DNA of 64,000 nucleotides, from positions 1 to 64,000 of the forward strand of contig NZ_JBNHEQ010000146.1 in NCBI RefSeq assembly GCF_050016015.1, read 5' to 3'. Numbering within the stretch: the stretch's first letter is position 1; the number at the start of each line of letters is the position of its first letter. A program made the translations under genes and the position numbers. Below are positions 18,420 to 27,783 of the stretch, piece after piece. The notes beneath the pieces are model-generated. The model did no database searches. It was not told where the DNA came from and was given only the letters and a program-made list of their open reading frames with translations. This DNA is from Trichodesmium sp002260545 (GTDB lineage Bacteria > Cyanobacteriota > Cyanobacteriia > Cyanobacteriales > Microcoleaceae).

Positions 18420-18493
18420 GGAATTACGCAAAGGCACTATTATATAGAGCCTTGGTGTGTTAGCGCTACCAATAGCGTTCATGTGTAAGTCCT
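18420..18493. mobile_element. Degenerate AGGACTTACGCA-family MITE
   Basis: GGAATTACGCA at the left and TGTGTAAGTCCT at the right resemble the family ends with a few mismatches, 74 bp in all, with TAGCGCTA in the middle. ATTCTA words lie just outside both ends (about 18412-18417 and 18494-18499). Confidence 0.4.
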
Positions 18494-18496
18494 ATT

Positions 18497-18889
18497 CTAA
18501 TGAAGAGAGGAAATGACTGTTAATCTAATAGTTCTAATGACTAAATAAGTGACAAGAAATGCCATCAGTTCTAAAAAGAATCCTTTGAGAAAAGGACCAT
18601 AGACAAATTCAGCAATAAATAGGGATGGAAAAATATCAACCCCTATAAATTTCGGCGATCGTAAAAAGTTACTAATTGTCTGTTTGTATTGGGCAAAACT
18701 TTTACCCATTAATAACACTAAAGTTAGATCCAAACTATTTAAAAAGAGTAGGAAAAGAACTAACTCTTTACTGAAAGATTTATGACCACTAAACATTCCC
18801 AGATAAGCTGCTATTAGGGAAATACCAATAGCAATCAGGTCAGGAGTAGATAAATTTCCAGGAACCCTAAGACGCACAGTGTTTTTCAT
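18497..18889 (-). CDS. Hypothetical membrane protein
   Basis: 130 residues with three or four hydrophobic segments (DLIAIGISLIAAYLGMF, LVLFLLFLNSLDLTLVLLMG, FFLELMAFLVTYLVI). I do not recognise a family. On the coding strand the ATG follows TAGGAGAATTTATTCAACT, a Shine-Dalgarno-like AGGAG at somewhat long spacing. Its neighbours are unrelated, and the stop lies next to a MITE end. Confidence 0.5.
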   Translation of the reverse strand: MKNTVRLRVPGNLSTPDLIAIGISLIAAYLGMFSGHKSFSKELVLFLLFLNSLDLTLVLLMGKSFAQYKQTISNFLRSPKFIGVDIFPSLFIAEFVYGPFLKGFFLELMAFLVTYLVIRTIRLTVISSLH

Positions 18890-18975
18890 AGTTGAATAAA
18901 TTCTCCTAAACTAAATAATTGAAATAACAACCTATTACAGCACTTTTGAGGATGGTGAGGTACATTTGTAACACA

Positions 18976-19244
18976 GGCTTCCAGCCTGTAACAAGCAGGG
19001 TGCTTGTGTTACCAAAAATTCGGAACATCATTTGTAGGCTTCCAGCCTGTAACAAGCAGGGTGCTTGTGTTACCAAAAATTCGGAACATCNNNNNNNNNN
19101 NNNNNNNNNNNNNNNNNNNNNNNNNNNNNNNNNNNNNNNNNNNNNNNNNNNNNNNNNNNNNNNNNNNNNNNNNNNNNNNNNNNNNNNNNNGGCTTCCAGC
19201 CTGTAACAAGCAGGGTGCTTGTGTTACCAAAAATTCGGAACATC
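18976..19244. repeat. 61-bp tandem repeat, at least three units, broken by N gap
   Basis: Units begin GGCTTCCAGCCTGTAACAAG at 18976, 19037 and 19191; the first two are exactly 61 bp apart. Each contains the inverted pair GGCTTCCAGCC...CAAGCAGGGTGCTTG. The flanks of the gap fit a missing 7 bp plus any multiple of 61 bp, so the true copy number is unknown. The repeats touch each other without spacers, unlike CRISPR. Confidence 0.85.
19091..19190. other. Assembly gap, 100 N
   Basis: Exactly 100 undetermined bases inside the 61-bp tandem array; the length is a placeholder. Confidence 0.99.
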
Positions 19245-19377
19245 AATGTGATTTGCTATTCGTAGTATCAAGATTCTCACATTTGCAAAAAAAAGTCTTT
19301 ACCTTATTGCGCCAATTTGCCACAATTATTTAGAATAATGAAAAGAAAAATTTATAAAAATTTAACAAGTATATTTT

Positions 19378-20370
19378 ATGAAAGCTATTCCCCTAATTCG
19401 CGCAACTCAATTAGAACCTTATCTAAGTTTTATTGGACAAATTGGAGCTAACAGTGAGAAGTTTCTAGAACAATCTAAAATTCGGGCTGATATCTTAACT
19501 ACTCCTGAGCAATTATTACCAGAATATCAAGTTTGGGATTTTATTGAGAGAGCAGGAAAAGCAAATGGTTCAGCAATTGAATTTGGTTTACAAACAGGAT
19601 TAGAGGGAAATTTTGATTTTTTATTAGGATTAATATACCCCAGTTTAACAACTTATGATGCCCTTAACCGTTTTTGTTTATTAACAAGATTACACAGTTC
19701 TCAAGCTAGTTTTTGGTTATCTCAAAAGGGTTCTGAAATCTGGTTTTGTCGTCAAGGGATTCCAGAAATTACTATTGGAGAACAGGCGGTAGAAGCTTAT
19801 ACTTTAATGTTAATGATTAATTTAGTTCGCTACACAACAAGTTTAAAGCATTGGCAACCGTCAAAAATTTGTTTACAAATGAAACCAAATTCTACAATTA
19901 AACAATTTCAACCGTTGGAAAATACGAGAATTAAATATCAACAACAATTTACAGCGATCGCAATTGATACCACTCTTTTAAGTCTGACTCAACCATCAAC
20001 TGATTCACCTTATCTTTCTCCCCTGATAAATATATCTACTCCAGCAACAGATTTTATTGGTTCTCTCAGACAAGTTATTAAATCTTTATCAACAAAAAAG
20101 TATCCTACTCTTAGTCAGGTTACTCAAATTACAGGAATTAGTTCTCGAACTTTACAAAGACAATTAAGAGAAGCCGGATTAAATTACACTGAAGTCATTC
20201 ATCAAATACAGTTTGAACGAGCAAAAATTATGCTTAAAGATACCGATCTTAAACTTAGAGAAATTTCCGAACAGTTAGGATATTCAACACAAGGGCATTT
20301 TAGCCGTGCATTTAAACGTTGGACAGGTATAACGCCTCAATTGTTTCGTCACTTTTCCTCGGAAAAATAA
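19378..20370 (+). CDS. AraC-family transcriptional regulator
   Basis: 330 residues. The N-terminal two thirds match the arabinose-binding-like domain of the OruR/ArgR-type AraC subgroup (FGLQTGLEGNFDFLLGLIYP; QASFWLSQKGSEIWFCRQG). The C-terminal 100 residues hold two helix-turn-helix motifs: LSQVTQITGISSRTLQRQLR and LREISEQLGYSTQGHFSRAF followed by KRWTGITPQLFR, the AraC signature. The ligand and target are unknown. The next gene, a solute-binding protein 575 bp downstream on the same strand, is a possible but unproven target. Confidence 0.88.
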   Translation: MKAIPLIRATQLEPYLSFIGQIGANSEKFLEQSKIRADILTTPEQLLPEYQVWDFIERAGKANGSAIEFGLQTGLEGNFDFLLGLIYPSLTTYDALNRFCLLTRLHSSQASFWLSQKGSEIWFCRQGIPEITIGEQAVEAYTLMLMINLVRYTTSLKHWQPSKICLQMKPNSTIKQFQPLENTRIKYQQQFTAIAIDTTLLSLTQPSTDSPYLSPLINISTPATDFIGSLRQVIKSLSTKKYPTLSQVTQITGISSRTLQRQLREAGLNYTEVIHQIQFERAKIMLKDTDLKLREISEQLGYSTQGHFSRAFKRWTGITPQLFRHFSSEK

Positions 20371-20945
20371 CTTGAGACTTGATAGTATTTTGGTAAGCAT
20401 TTCCTGCGGAATGCGGAGCTAACAGCTATTAGCTTTCAGCGAACTGACTCTTCCTTTCCTTTAGAATGCTTTGCTGCGCAAATCAAACGCCATAAATATA
20501 TTTTTGATTTTTATTCCTGAAAACTTCTAAGTACCATTAATAAAGCTTTTATAGCAGATAATAAACAATAGCTGATAGTTGATTGCTGACTGCTGAATGC
20601 CCTTATGTATTTTTGGTGTTGCTCAATAAAAGTTTGAGTTTTTTCCTCTTTTTACTAATAGCTATTTGTGGAGTATTTCACAGGAAAGACTGACTTTGTA
20701 ATTCAGCCTTAAAAAACTGAATTACCATGATTAAATATCGGCAAAAAGATATACAAATACTTAATATTTTCAGGGCAAAAAGGTTTTATTTTCAAGGTAA
20801 AATAAATGATAAATTTATCTATCAATAACTTGACATTTGTGACTTTTGTTGTATAATTATTCGATGTATCATTCTTTTTGATAAAGCTCTAGAGGATTTG
20901 AATGAGAATGATATTAATAATTTTGATGTGAGGTAGAGGTAAAGG
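20371..20945. other. Intergenic region with a small hairpin
   Basis: GTAATTCAG (20698-20706) pairs with CTGAATTAC (20717-20725) around a 10-nt loop, possibly the end of a transcript. The remainder is unremarkable AT-rich sequence with weak inverted words such as TTTCAGCGAACTGAC. The solute-binding protein gene has GAGGTAGAGGTAAAGG just before its ATG, an acceptable ribosome site. Confidence 0.5.
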
Positions 20946-21821
20946 ATGAAAAACAAACTTACAATAATCATATTTAGTATTATATTTGCTGTCATAAATT
21001 CTGGATGTGCGAGGGCACAAGGAGTATTACAAGAAATTCAACAAACTGGAGTCCTAAAAGTTGGAATGAGAAAAGATGCTGCTCCTTTCGGTTATGTTTC
21101 TGGCGGTAAATGGGAAGGAATTTGTCTAGAATTAATGAATGGTTTGAAAGAAGATTTAGAACAAAAATTAAACCGAACTATTACTGTAGAAAAATTAGAA
21201 ACTATTCTTGATGAAGATTCAGAACAAGGACGGCATAGCAGTGTAGCTAATAAGCGAGTTCATGTAGAATGTGGTCCTAATACTATCAGAAAAAATCCAC
21301 CAACAGGAGTTATTTATTCTGAACGTTTTTTCACAACTGGCACATATTTAATGATGAAACCAGACAGAAGATTAACAGTTAATCCGGATGGATTTTTGGA
21401 AGGAATTTTAATTGGGGTTCTTAATGATTCTCTGACACAAAAATTTATTGATAGTCGATATCAACTGGCAGACCAAAAAGTTTATCAAGGAGCATCGGGA
21501 AGAGAAACTGCAGTTAAAGATGCTGTTGCAGGTACAATAGATGCTTTTGCTAGTGATGGAATTTTATTAGTAGGAGAAGCATTCCGACAAGGATTAAAAG
21601 AAAATCAATATGCTTTAGAACCAAATAGACCACTTACCTGTATTTCTTATGGGATGATTTTACCTGCTAATGATTCGGAGTGGCAAAAAACAGTTAATGA
21701 ATACGTTATAACTAAGCGTCAAATTAATACAATTACAGATATTTTAACTAGGTTGGCAGGAGGTACATCTCCATTTATCGGAGTGACTATTTCTGCTCAA
21801 GATAAATGTAGTGGATTGTAA
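20946..21821 (+). CDS. Family 3 extracellular solute-binding protein (lipoprotein)
   Basis: 291 residues. The N-terminal hydrophobic segment ends with INSGCARA, a lipobox-like site with Cys at about residue 21, so the protein is probably lipid-anchored outside the inner membrane. The mature part follows the bacterial SBP family 3 pattern: GVLKVGMRKDAAPFGYV, WEGICLELMNGL, then GVIYSERFFTTGTYLM and a lobe with GTIDAFASDGILL. This family usually binds amino acids for ABC importers. No permease or ATPase gene is adjacent, so it is an orphan here and could also feed a sensor. Confidence 0.8.
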   Translation: MKNKLTIIIFSIIFAVINSGCARAQGVLQEIQQTGVLKVGMRKDAAPFGYVSGGKWEGICLELMNGLKEDLEQKLNRTITVEKLETILDEDSEQGRHSSVANKRVHVECGPNTIRKNPPTGVIYSERFFTTGTYLMMKPDRRLTVNPDGFLEGILIGVLNDSLTQKFIDSRYQLADQKVYQGASGRETAVKDAVAGTIDAFASDGILLVGEAFRQGLKENQYALEPNRPLTCISYGMILPANDSEWQKTVNEYVITKRQINTITDILTRLAGGTSPFIGVTISAQDKCSGL

Positions 21822-22246
21822 AAAAAGCAAGGAGGAAGAAGGAAGAAGGAAGAAGAAAGAAGAAAATAAGGGGTGGCTTTTGTACTGTTTTTTTGGATAA
21901 ATTATTAACTTTTATCTAAACCGTCCCCGATAAAATTTGACTTTGTTAACTATAGGTGACACTTCAATTATTAAGTAATTAACAGAGGCGCATGGAACCT
22001 TTTTGATAATTATTAGCCACCTAATGTATGTGTTAATTATTCTTATTTTGTAGGGACGTTGCATGCAACGTCCCTACCTCCACCTCTCCTACTCCCCCAC
22101 TCCCTGGCTCAAGAAAATGTAGAAAAGTTTTTGAGAAATGGTATAAACTACCCCCTAAAAATTAGGAATTTATTAACTCTAAGGAGAAAAAACTTCCCTT
22201 AGCCTCTAAACTGGATTCAGGAATCTATATCATAGGAGGGTTAACT
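21822..22246. other. Intergenic region and leader of the first mgtE gene
   Basis: It contains a purine tract (about 21826-21865), a perfect palindrome of the GTAGGGACGTTGCATGC type at 22050-22077, and CTAAGGAG...CTTCCCTTAG (about 22180-22202), a small stem just before the mgtE leader. TAGGAGG at about 22233-22239 is a strong ribosome site 7 bases before a TTG codon. I looked for an M-box-like Mg riboswitch and could not recognise one. Confidence 0.5.
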
Positions 22247-23653
22247 TTGATTGAAGATAATAACTATTCATCCCCTTCCGTAACGACAATTTCTCGTCAA
22301 GAATTACGGGAATTAGTTCGATCGCAACTTCAAGCTCTACTAGAACAAGATAACTTGTCTGGAGCTAAAGCTATGTTAGTTCCAGTACAACCACCCGATA
22401 TTGCTGAAGCTATCGAGGGTTTACCAGAAACTATGCAAGTTATTGCCTTTCGGTTACTGTCCAAACATGAGGCGATCGAAGTCTATGAACAATTAGACTC
22501 CAGTGTACAACAGTCTCTATGCGAAAAATTTAAGCGCCAAGAAGTCATAGATATTGTTGATAAAATGTCGCCTGACGACCGCGCTAAACTATTTGAAGAA
22601 TTACCTGCAGCGGTTGTCCGACGTTTATTAGGTCAACTCAGCCCCAGCGAACGCCAAGCTACCGCCCAACTCCTGGGTTACAACTCTGGAACAGCAGGGC
22701 GGATAATGACACCGGAATACATCTCCCTGAAAGAAGAATATACCGTTGGCCAAAGTTTAGAACGTATTCGCTCATTAGCTCATGTTACCGAGACAGTTTA
22801 TTCTCTATATGTCACTGACACTAACCGCCACCTCACAGGTATTCTGTCCTTGCGAGATTTAGTCACCTCTCAGCTAAACCAAACAATTGGTGAAATAATG
22901 AGTCGTGATTTTGTCAGCGTGCAAACTGGTACTGATCAAGAAGAGGTTACCCGTGTTATCCAGCGTTATGATTTTCTGGCAATACCAGTGGTAGACAGCG
23001 AACAACGACTCGTGGGTATCATTACCGTTGATGATGTTCTCGATATTTTGGAACAGGAAACTACCGAAGATATTTATGCCTTGGGTGGAGTACAGTCTGA
23101 TGGTGATAATTATTTCCAGGTAAATTTATTTACTGCTGCTCGGAGAAGGGTAGTTTGGTTATTTGTGTTGTTACTGACTAATAGTGTTACGGGTGGAATT
23201 ATTACGGCGCAAGAAGATGTTCTACAAAAGGTAGTTGCTTTAGCAGCATTTATTCCATTATTAACTGGTACTGGTGGAAATGTGGGGGCGCAATCTTCAA
23301 CTGTTGTCATTCGGGGTATGAATACTGATGAAATCTGGAAGATCGGACCTCTGAAAGTGATTCTCCGGGAAGCTGCTGCTGGTGCAATGCTTGGAGGTAT
23401 TCTCGGTTTATTGGCAACAGGTTGGGCGTACTTATTTATTGTCAATGGAAATTTAGAAGTATCAGTGACGGTGGGAGTAAGTTTAGTCGCTATTTCGATT
23501 TTGGCTTCTGTTGCTGGCTCTTCTTTACCGTTCCTGTTTCGTTCCTTTGGGTTAGATCCGGCATTAATGTCAGCACCTTTTATTACAACTGCTGTGGATG
23601 TTCTCGGTGTTTTGATTTATTTCAACTTGGCTCGAATAATTTTACAGATATGA
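22247..23653 (+). CDS. mgtE: Magnesium transporter MgtE, copy 1
   Basis: 468 residues starting at TTG, chosen because a strong TAGGAGG lies just upstream and the reading frame is not longer. Domain order is that of MgtE: N-terminal helical superhelix (about 25-140, with SPDDRAKLFEELP), two CBS domains (about 145-270, AGRIMTPEYISLKEEYTVGQ; RLVGIITVDDVLDI), then five membrane helices with GTGGNVGAQSSTVVIRG and PALMSAPFITTAVDVLG. The last motif carries the pore Asp that binds Mg2+ in characterised MgtE. A close paralogue follows at 24209, separated by four GC-rich hairpins. Confidence 0.93.
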   Translation: MIEDNNYSSPSVTTISRQELRELVRSQLQALLEQDNLSGAKAMLVPVQPPDIAEAIEGLPETMQVIAFRLLSKHEAIEVYEQLDSSVQQSLCEKFKRQEVIDIVDKMSPDDRAKLFEELPAAVVRRLLGQLSPSERQATAQLLGYNSGTAGRIMTPEYISLKEEYTVGQSLERIRSLAHVTETVYSLYVTDTNRHLTGILSLRDLVTSQLNQTIGEIMSRDFVSVQTGTDQEEVTRVIQRYDFLAIPVVDSEQRLVGIITVDDVLDILEQETTEDIYALGGVQSDGDNYFQVNLFTAARRRVVWLFVLLLTNSVTGGIITAQEDVLQKVVALAAFIPLLTGTGGNVGAQSSTVVIRGMNTDEIWKIGPLKVILREAAAGAMLGGILGLLATGWAYLFIVNGNLEVSVTVGVSLVAISILASVAGSSLPFLFRSFGLDPALMSAPFITTAVDVLGVLIYFNLARIILQI

Positions 23654-23700
23654 AAGTAGGGGAGAGTTTATTTGAGGAGCCAGGGGTCATAAATATTGTA

Positions 23701-24066
23701 GGGGCGGGTTTAACCAAAAGTATTGATATCAGCACAATCATGTCTTGTCAACCCGCCCCCTATAGCTGGGTAGCAAGGAGTTTATTGGAGACATCAGGAG
23801 TCATAAATATTGTAGGGGCGGGTTTTGAGGAGAACATCGTGCTGATGTCAAATATTTTGCTAAACCCGCCCCCTATTTCACCCACGCACAATAGACACCC
23901 CTTGGTGAGACGGACAACCATGTGGGGGCGGGTTGATTTAATTTATCGGTTAATGTCAATATTTTTGCCTGAACCCGCCCCTACTGCGCACTGGTGGGTG
24001 GTGGTTTGGGGGCGGGTTGATTTAATTTATTGGGGTTTTGTCAATGTTTTGGGATGAACCCGCCCC
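23701..24066. repeat. Four tandem GGGGCGGGTT/AACCCGCCCC hairpins between the two mgtE genes
   Basis: Perfect 10-bp inverted pairs occur at 23701-23710/23750-23759, 23815-23824/23863-23872, 23925-23934/23972-23981 and 24009-24018/24057-24066. Loops are about 38-40 nt, and hairpins 1-2 and 3-4 share flanking sequence (TCATAAATATTGTA; GATTTAATTTAT). One more copy lies after the second mgtE (25736-25793). This is far more GC-rich than the surroundings. It may terminate or process the transcript. Confidence 0.85.
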
Positions 24067-24208
24067 TACTGAATGAATTTCGCCCATACCCTAACGGAAT
24101 AATAGCGCTGTTTATGCTATCTGTAGAACAGAAGCATTAGCTCATCCAAAACCCTTGATAATATTTCCACTGTTAATTTTTTCTATCCCACTCAAAAGGA
24201 AAAAAATC

Positions 24209-25582
24209 ATGTACACAAGTCGTCTATCTTCCCAAGCAACTGTTTATGAAGTCCGAACGCAACTACAAAACTTAATTGCAGAGGATAACCTAGCTGAAGT
24301 AAAAAATTTCTTAGCACCCGTACAACCAACTGATATTGCTGAAGCTATAGAACTTTTACCCGAAGATATACAGCTTGTAGTTTTTCGACTACTTCCAACA
24401 GAAGAGGCGATCGCTGTTTATGAACAATTTGAACCCTCTACACAAAAATCTTTATCTCAACAGTTTCGCCATCAGGAAATTAGAGATATTGTAAATAAAA
24501 TGTCACCAGATGACCGCGCCCAACTGTTTGATGAGTTGCCACCCAAATTGTTGCAACGTCTCAACTCTGAACTTAGTCCTCGCGAAAGGGAAGCTACATC
24601 GCTTTTGTTAGGTTATCAACCAGATACCGCTGGGCGAATAATGACTCCAGAATATGTTAGTCTAGAGTCTGATGAAACTGTAGCTCAGAGTTTAGAAAGA
24701 ATACGTTCTTTAGCTGATGTTTCTGAAACTATCTATTACTTATATATTACTGATGCACAACAACATTTAGTTGGGATACTGTCGTTACGAGAATTAGTGA
24801 CTGCTTCCTTGGAACAAAGTATTAGTGAAATAATGAATCGTGATGTGGTGTCTGTTCAAACTAACACTGACCAAGAAGAGGTAGTCCGAGTTATCCAACA
24901 TTATGATTTAATTGCGGTTCCAGTTGTAGATAAAGAAAGGCGACTGGTGGGAATTATTACTGTTGATGATGCTATTGATATTGTGCAGGAAGAAACTACC
25001 GAAGATATTTATAAATTAAGTGGGGTAGAGTCTGAAGGTGATGATTATTTTCAGGTTAATTTGTTGGCTGTTACTAAGAAGCGAGTCTTTTGGTTATTAA
25101 TATTACTTTTAACTAATACTTTCACGAGTAAAATTATTACTTCTCAGGAAGAAGTTTTGGAAAAAGTGGTAGGTTTAGCTGCATTTATTCCCCTGCTTAA
25201 TGATACTGGCGGTAATGTTGGTTCCCAGTCATCTACTGTCATAATTCGTGGTTTTAGCACTGATGAAATGCAAGGAATGGGAAATTTACAGGTGATTATT
25301 CGGGAAGGAATTGCTGGTAGTTTGCTAGGTTTAATGTTGGGGATAGTTGCAATAATTTGGGCTTATATTTTGCAACAAAATTTGGCTATAGCTTTTGTGG
25401 TAGGTATTAGTTTATTTGCTATTACTATTATTGCTTCTGTTGCTGGTGCAGCTTTACCATTTATCTTTCGATTATTAAAGTTAGATCCGGCGTTAATGTC
25501 TGCTCCTTTTATTACTACTGCTGTTGATATTTTAGGTGTATTAATTTATTTTAGTTTAGCTGTTTTACTTTTGGAAATATAA
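24209..25582 (+). CDS. mgtE: Magnesium transporter MgtE, copy 2
   Basis: 457 residues from ATG 24209 (AAAAGGA lies just upstream); an earlier in-frame ATG at 24155 would add an unlikely hydrophobic tail. It has the same architecture as copy 1: MgtE N-domain (MSPDDRAQLFDELPPKL), CBS pair (AGRIMTPEYVSLESDETVAQ) and a membrane part with DTGGNVGSQSSTVIIRG and PALMSAPFITTAVDILG, retaining the ion-binding Asp. Copy 2 differs in the first membrane segment (TNTFTSKIITSQEEVLEK against TNSVTGGIITAQEDVLQK). It arose by an old tandem duplication; different Mg2+ affinity is possible but not shown. Confidence 0.93.
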   Translation: MYTSRLSSQATVYEVRTQLQNLIAEDNLAEVKNFLAPVQPTDIAEAIELLPEDIQLVVFRLLPTEEAIAVYEQFEPSTQKSLSQQFRHQEIRDIVNKMSPDDRAQLFDELPPKLLQRLNSELSPREREATSLLLGYQPDTAGRIMTPEYVSLESDETVAQSLERIRSLADVSETIYYLYITDAQQHLVGILSLRELVTASLEQSISEIMNRDVVSVQTNTDQEEVVRVIQHYDLIAVPVVDKERRLVGIITVDDAIDIVQEETTEDIYKLSGVESEGDDYFQVNLLAVTKKRVFWLLILLLTNTFTSKIITSQEEVLEKVVGLAAFIPLLNDTGGNVGSQSSTVIIRGFSTDEMQGMGNLQVIIREGIAGSLLGLMLGIVAIIWAYILQQNLAIAFVVGISLFAITIIASVAGAALPFIFRLLKLDPALMSAPFITTAVDILGVLIYFSLAVLLLEI

Positions 25583-26051
25583 TGGAAGAAAGAAGGAAGA
25601 TTCAATAATTAATAATTAACAATTAATAATTAATAATTAATAATTACCTCTTCTGCAATAGTAAGGATTGGCTAAAAGGAGGTGAATAGTTATAATATTG
25701 TAGTGACGTGACACACCTAAAATGTTCCAATAGTAGGGGCGGGTTTTAACTAGAATTTTCATGCCTACCCTAAGATTTATATAAACCCGCCCTAATGCAC
25801 ACCCATTAAATGTGTCAGTTTACTACATTAAATGCTCTTCTTGAAACTCTTTATTTTATTGAAAATTCTGACTCCTGTACGGGCGTTAACGATAGTTATG
25901 CGAAGCTAACGGCCGTTTCGCTGCGCGACATGTTTGCGGAGCATTCCGTCAGGAAAACGCCCCTACGACTCCTGACTCCTAACTACAACCAAAATATTAC
26001 AACTTAAATTAGGATTGCTATATTAATAAACAAAATTATAATTCAATAAAT
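25583..26051. other. Intergenic repeats
   Basis: Holds an AATTAATAATTA tandem run (about 25606-25646), a further GGGGCGGGTT/AACCCGCCC hairpin (25736-25793), and a palindromic cassette at about 25875-25965 with CTGCGCGACATG and GCGGAGCATTCCGTCAGG, also found near 40895-41000 and 41210-41240. No gene is supported. Confidence 0.6.
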
Positions 26052-26696
26052 ATGTTGCACCGCCTGCGTCTTTTAGAAATCCTTGAATATATTTTTATTA
26101 CTGCTTCTGCCGTCGGAATTTTTGGTAATTATATGTTTGAGCAACCAATTATTTATCCGGTAGTATTTGTTTTTATATCTTTATTGTTAAATCTGTTTAA
26201 TAGACGAAAATTAGCAGCACAAACTCAAGCCATTAAATTTGATAATACTAGAAAATTAGACGAATATCAAGAGTCAATTTATGAGGTTATTTCTCAGTTA
26301 AAAAATAGTATAAATTCTTTTGAATCTACGGCTCAAACATTAGGCAATAATCAGGGAGAAGGGAAAAGTCAACCTTTCATGGAAACGATTAAAAGTTTGT
26401 CAAATCGGTTAGAACTTCAAGAACAAACTATCAAGTTATTACAAACAGAATTAGATTTAGTTTCTCAGCAGTTTAAACAACGACCAGAACTACAACAAAT
26501 TAACGATTTAACAAGTGTAATTATTGATTTACAACAGTTTATTAATAAATTGCCAGAATGGAGTGACTTAAAACAACAACAATTTCAAAAATTGGAGGAA
26601 AAAGTTAATCAAGCTTTGCATAAACTTGAGGAAAATATCAAAGAAGAAAGAGCGGTGAGGAGTCAGGAGTCAGAAGTCAGAAATGAGGAAATTTAG
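26052..26696 (+). CDS. Hypothetical membrane-anchored coiled-coil protein
   Basis: 214 residues. Two adjacent hydrophobic segments (about 10-27 and 31-48) are followed by a charged, Gln/Glu-rich helical region to the end with heptad spacing (LELQEQTIKLLQTELDLV), probably coiled coil. No family recognised. The last dozen residues (VRSQESEVRNEE) are encoded by a GGAGTCAGGAGTC-type repeat that also occurs in intergenic DNA, so the original C-terminus was probably shorter and has been extended by repeat sequence. Confidence 0.6.
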   Translation: MLHRLRLLEILEYIFITASAVGIFGNYMFEQPIIYPVVFVFISLLLNLFNRRKLAAQTQAIKFDNTRKLDEYQESIYEVISQLKNSINSFESTAQTLGNNQGEGKSQPFMETIKSLSNRLELQEQTIKLLQTELDLVSQQFKQRPELQQINDLTSVIIDLQQFINKLPEWSDLKQQQFQKLEEKVNQALHKLEENIKEERAVRSQESEVRNEEI

Positions 26697-26738
26697 GGTT
26701 GCTGACAATGGACTGTACAACTAGAATTACTCAATCCT

Positions 26739-26800
26739 AGAAACCGGGTTTATGTGAGCATATTTGAGTCTTATTAGATATCTATATAAACCCGGTTTCT
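26739..26800. terminator. AAACCGGGTTT hairpin between convergent genes
   Basis: AGAAACCGGGTTTAT (26739-26753) pairs perfectly with ATAAACCCGGTTTCT (26786-26800). It lies between a plus-strand gene ending at 26696 and a minus-strand gene ending at 26848, so it may terminate both. The same AAACCGGG hairpin recurs near 58203-58290, 58340-58405 and 63643-63722, so it is also a dispersed repeat. Confidence 0.5.
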
Positions 26801-26847
26801 ATACCGTAAGACACCCCTGAAAATTATCATCTTCAACTACTACTTAA

Positions 26848-27783
26848 TCAATTATTTTTAGATGACTTAACGTGCTTAACTAATAATTTAGCGATCGCCT
26901 CTTGTTGCTTATTGTCAAAACTTTTAATAATTAATTTTACCACTTCTTTGGGGTCTTTTGGTAAAGTTACTTTTTTCTGTTCAGAAGTTGTTGCTTTGGG
27001 AGGAGTTGCAATTTCTTTTAAATCTTTACTCGGTACTATTTCCTCTACCTTTCCTGCTTGGATTAACTCACCTGCTTGATTAAGTTCTTTAATAATCACA
27101 GGTGCTAGAACTTGATAAGATAACTTAGAATTAGTCAGAGCTTGTTGAGAAGCATTAACTAAAGTCTGCCAAATTTCTGTATTTTCATCCAACTGCAACA
27201 AACCATTACAACCGTCTATTAGTTGTTTTCTTGAATCTGGAGAATCACCCTTTTTAAACAGCTCCAACATTTCTTTTAATTTATCTTTAACCTGTTGATA
27301 AAAATTAGTTTTTGCCTTCTCTTTTCCATATTCAAAAGTAGTAGATTTAGTAACAGTTCCACCACTAACTAAAGTATTCAAATTAGATTCTAACTCAGCA
27401 AATACAGGCAAAGCATTTTCTACTATTTCTTCTCCTTCTTCTTCTCTCAAACCATAAGGACCTTGGAGACGTTCTACTAAATCTTTGAGAGTATCATATC
27501 CTTTTAAAAATTGAGATTCTACTGTTTGGTCAATATCAACAGGATTTTCTCGAATTATTTTAAAACAATCTTCTAAACGGTGAGCTACCTTTTTTACACT
27601 GTGCATTCCCAACATAGCAGCTCCACCTTTTACAGAGTGAGCTGCTCTAAACATATCATTAATAGTTTCAGAATCTGACATTGTAGACTTCAAATCTACC
27701 AACCCATTTTCTAAGGTTACTAAATGTTCTTCTGCTTCCATTATGAATAATTGTTTAATCCGTTCTTCTTGTTCTGATGGCAA
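26848..27783 (-). CDS. Hpt (histidine phosphotransfer) domain protein
   Basis: 311 residues. An N-terminal Hpt domain of the CheA P1 type contains the phospho-accepting histidine in FRAAHSVKGGAAMLG (about residue 48) and RLEDCFKII. The middle is helical, and the C-terminal part carries a Pro/Lys linker (EIATPPKATTSEQKKVTLP) and a short helical end (AIAKLLVKHVK). It lacks kinase and receiver domains, so it would act as an intermediate in a phosphorelay such as a PilJ/CheA-like chain. No partner gene is adjacent. Start ATG preceded by GGAGAAATATT on the coding strand. Confidence 0.8.
   Translation of the reverse strand: MPSEQEERIKQLFIMEAEEHLVTLENGLVDLKSTMSDSETINDMFRAAHSVKGGAAMLGMHSVKKVAHRLEDCFKIIRENPVDIDQTVESQFLKGYDTLKDLVERLQGPYGLREEEGEEIVENALPVFAELESNLNTLVSGGTVTKSTTFEYGKEKAKTNFYQQVKDKLKEMLELFKKGDSPDSRKQLIDGCNGLLQLDENTEIWQTLVNASQQALTNSKLSYQVLAPVIIKELNQAGELIQAGKVEEIVPSKDLKEIATPPKATTSEQKKVTLPKDPKEVVKLIIKSFDNKQQEAIAKLLVKHVKSSKNN

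Larger units (their letters stand above)
18890..19377. other. Intergenic tandem-repeat region with assembly gap
   Basis: Apart from the 61-bp repeat array and the N run, only AT-rich sequence is present, including the upstream region of the AraC-type gene. A solo CAGCACTTTTGA end at about 18938 resembles the CAGCAGTTTTCA MITE family. Confidence 0.5.

Noticed and set aside
18976..19244. CRISPR array
   Set aside because: The 61-bp units are directly joined with no unique spacers, and no cas gene is near.
22080..22246. Mg2+ riboswitch (M-box) before mgtE
   Set aside because: No recognisable M-box core could be found; only a short stem and a strong ribosome site.
23422..24057. 211-residue plus-strand protein
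   Set aside because: It overlaps the end of mgtE in another frame and continues through the GC-rich hairpins.
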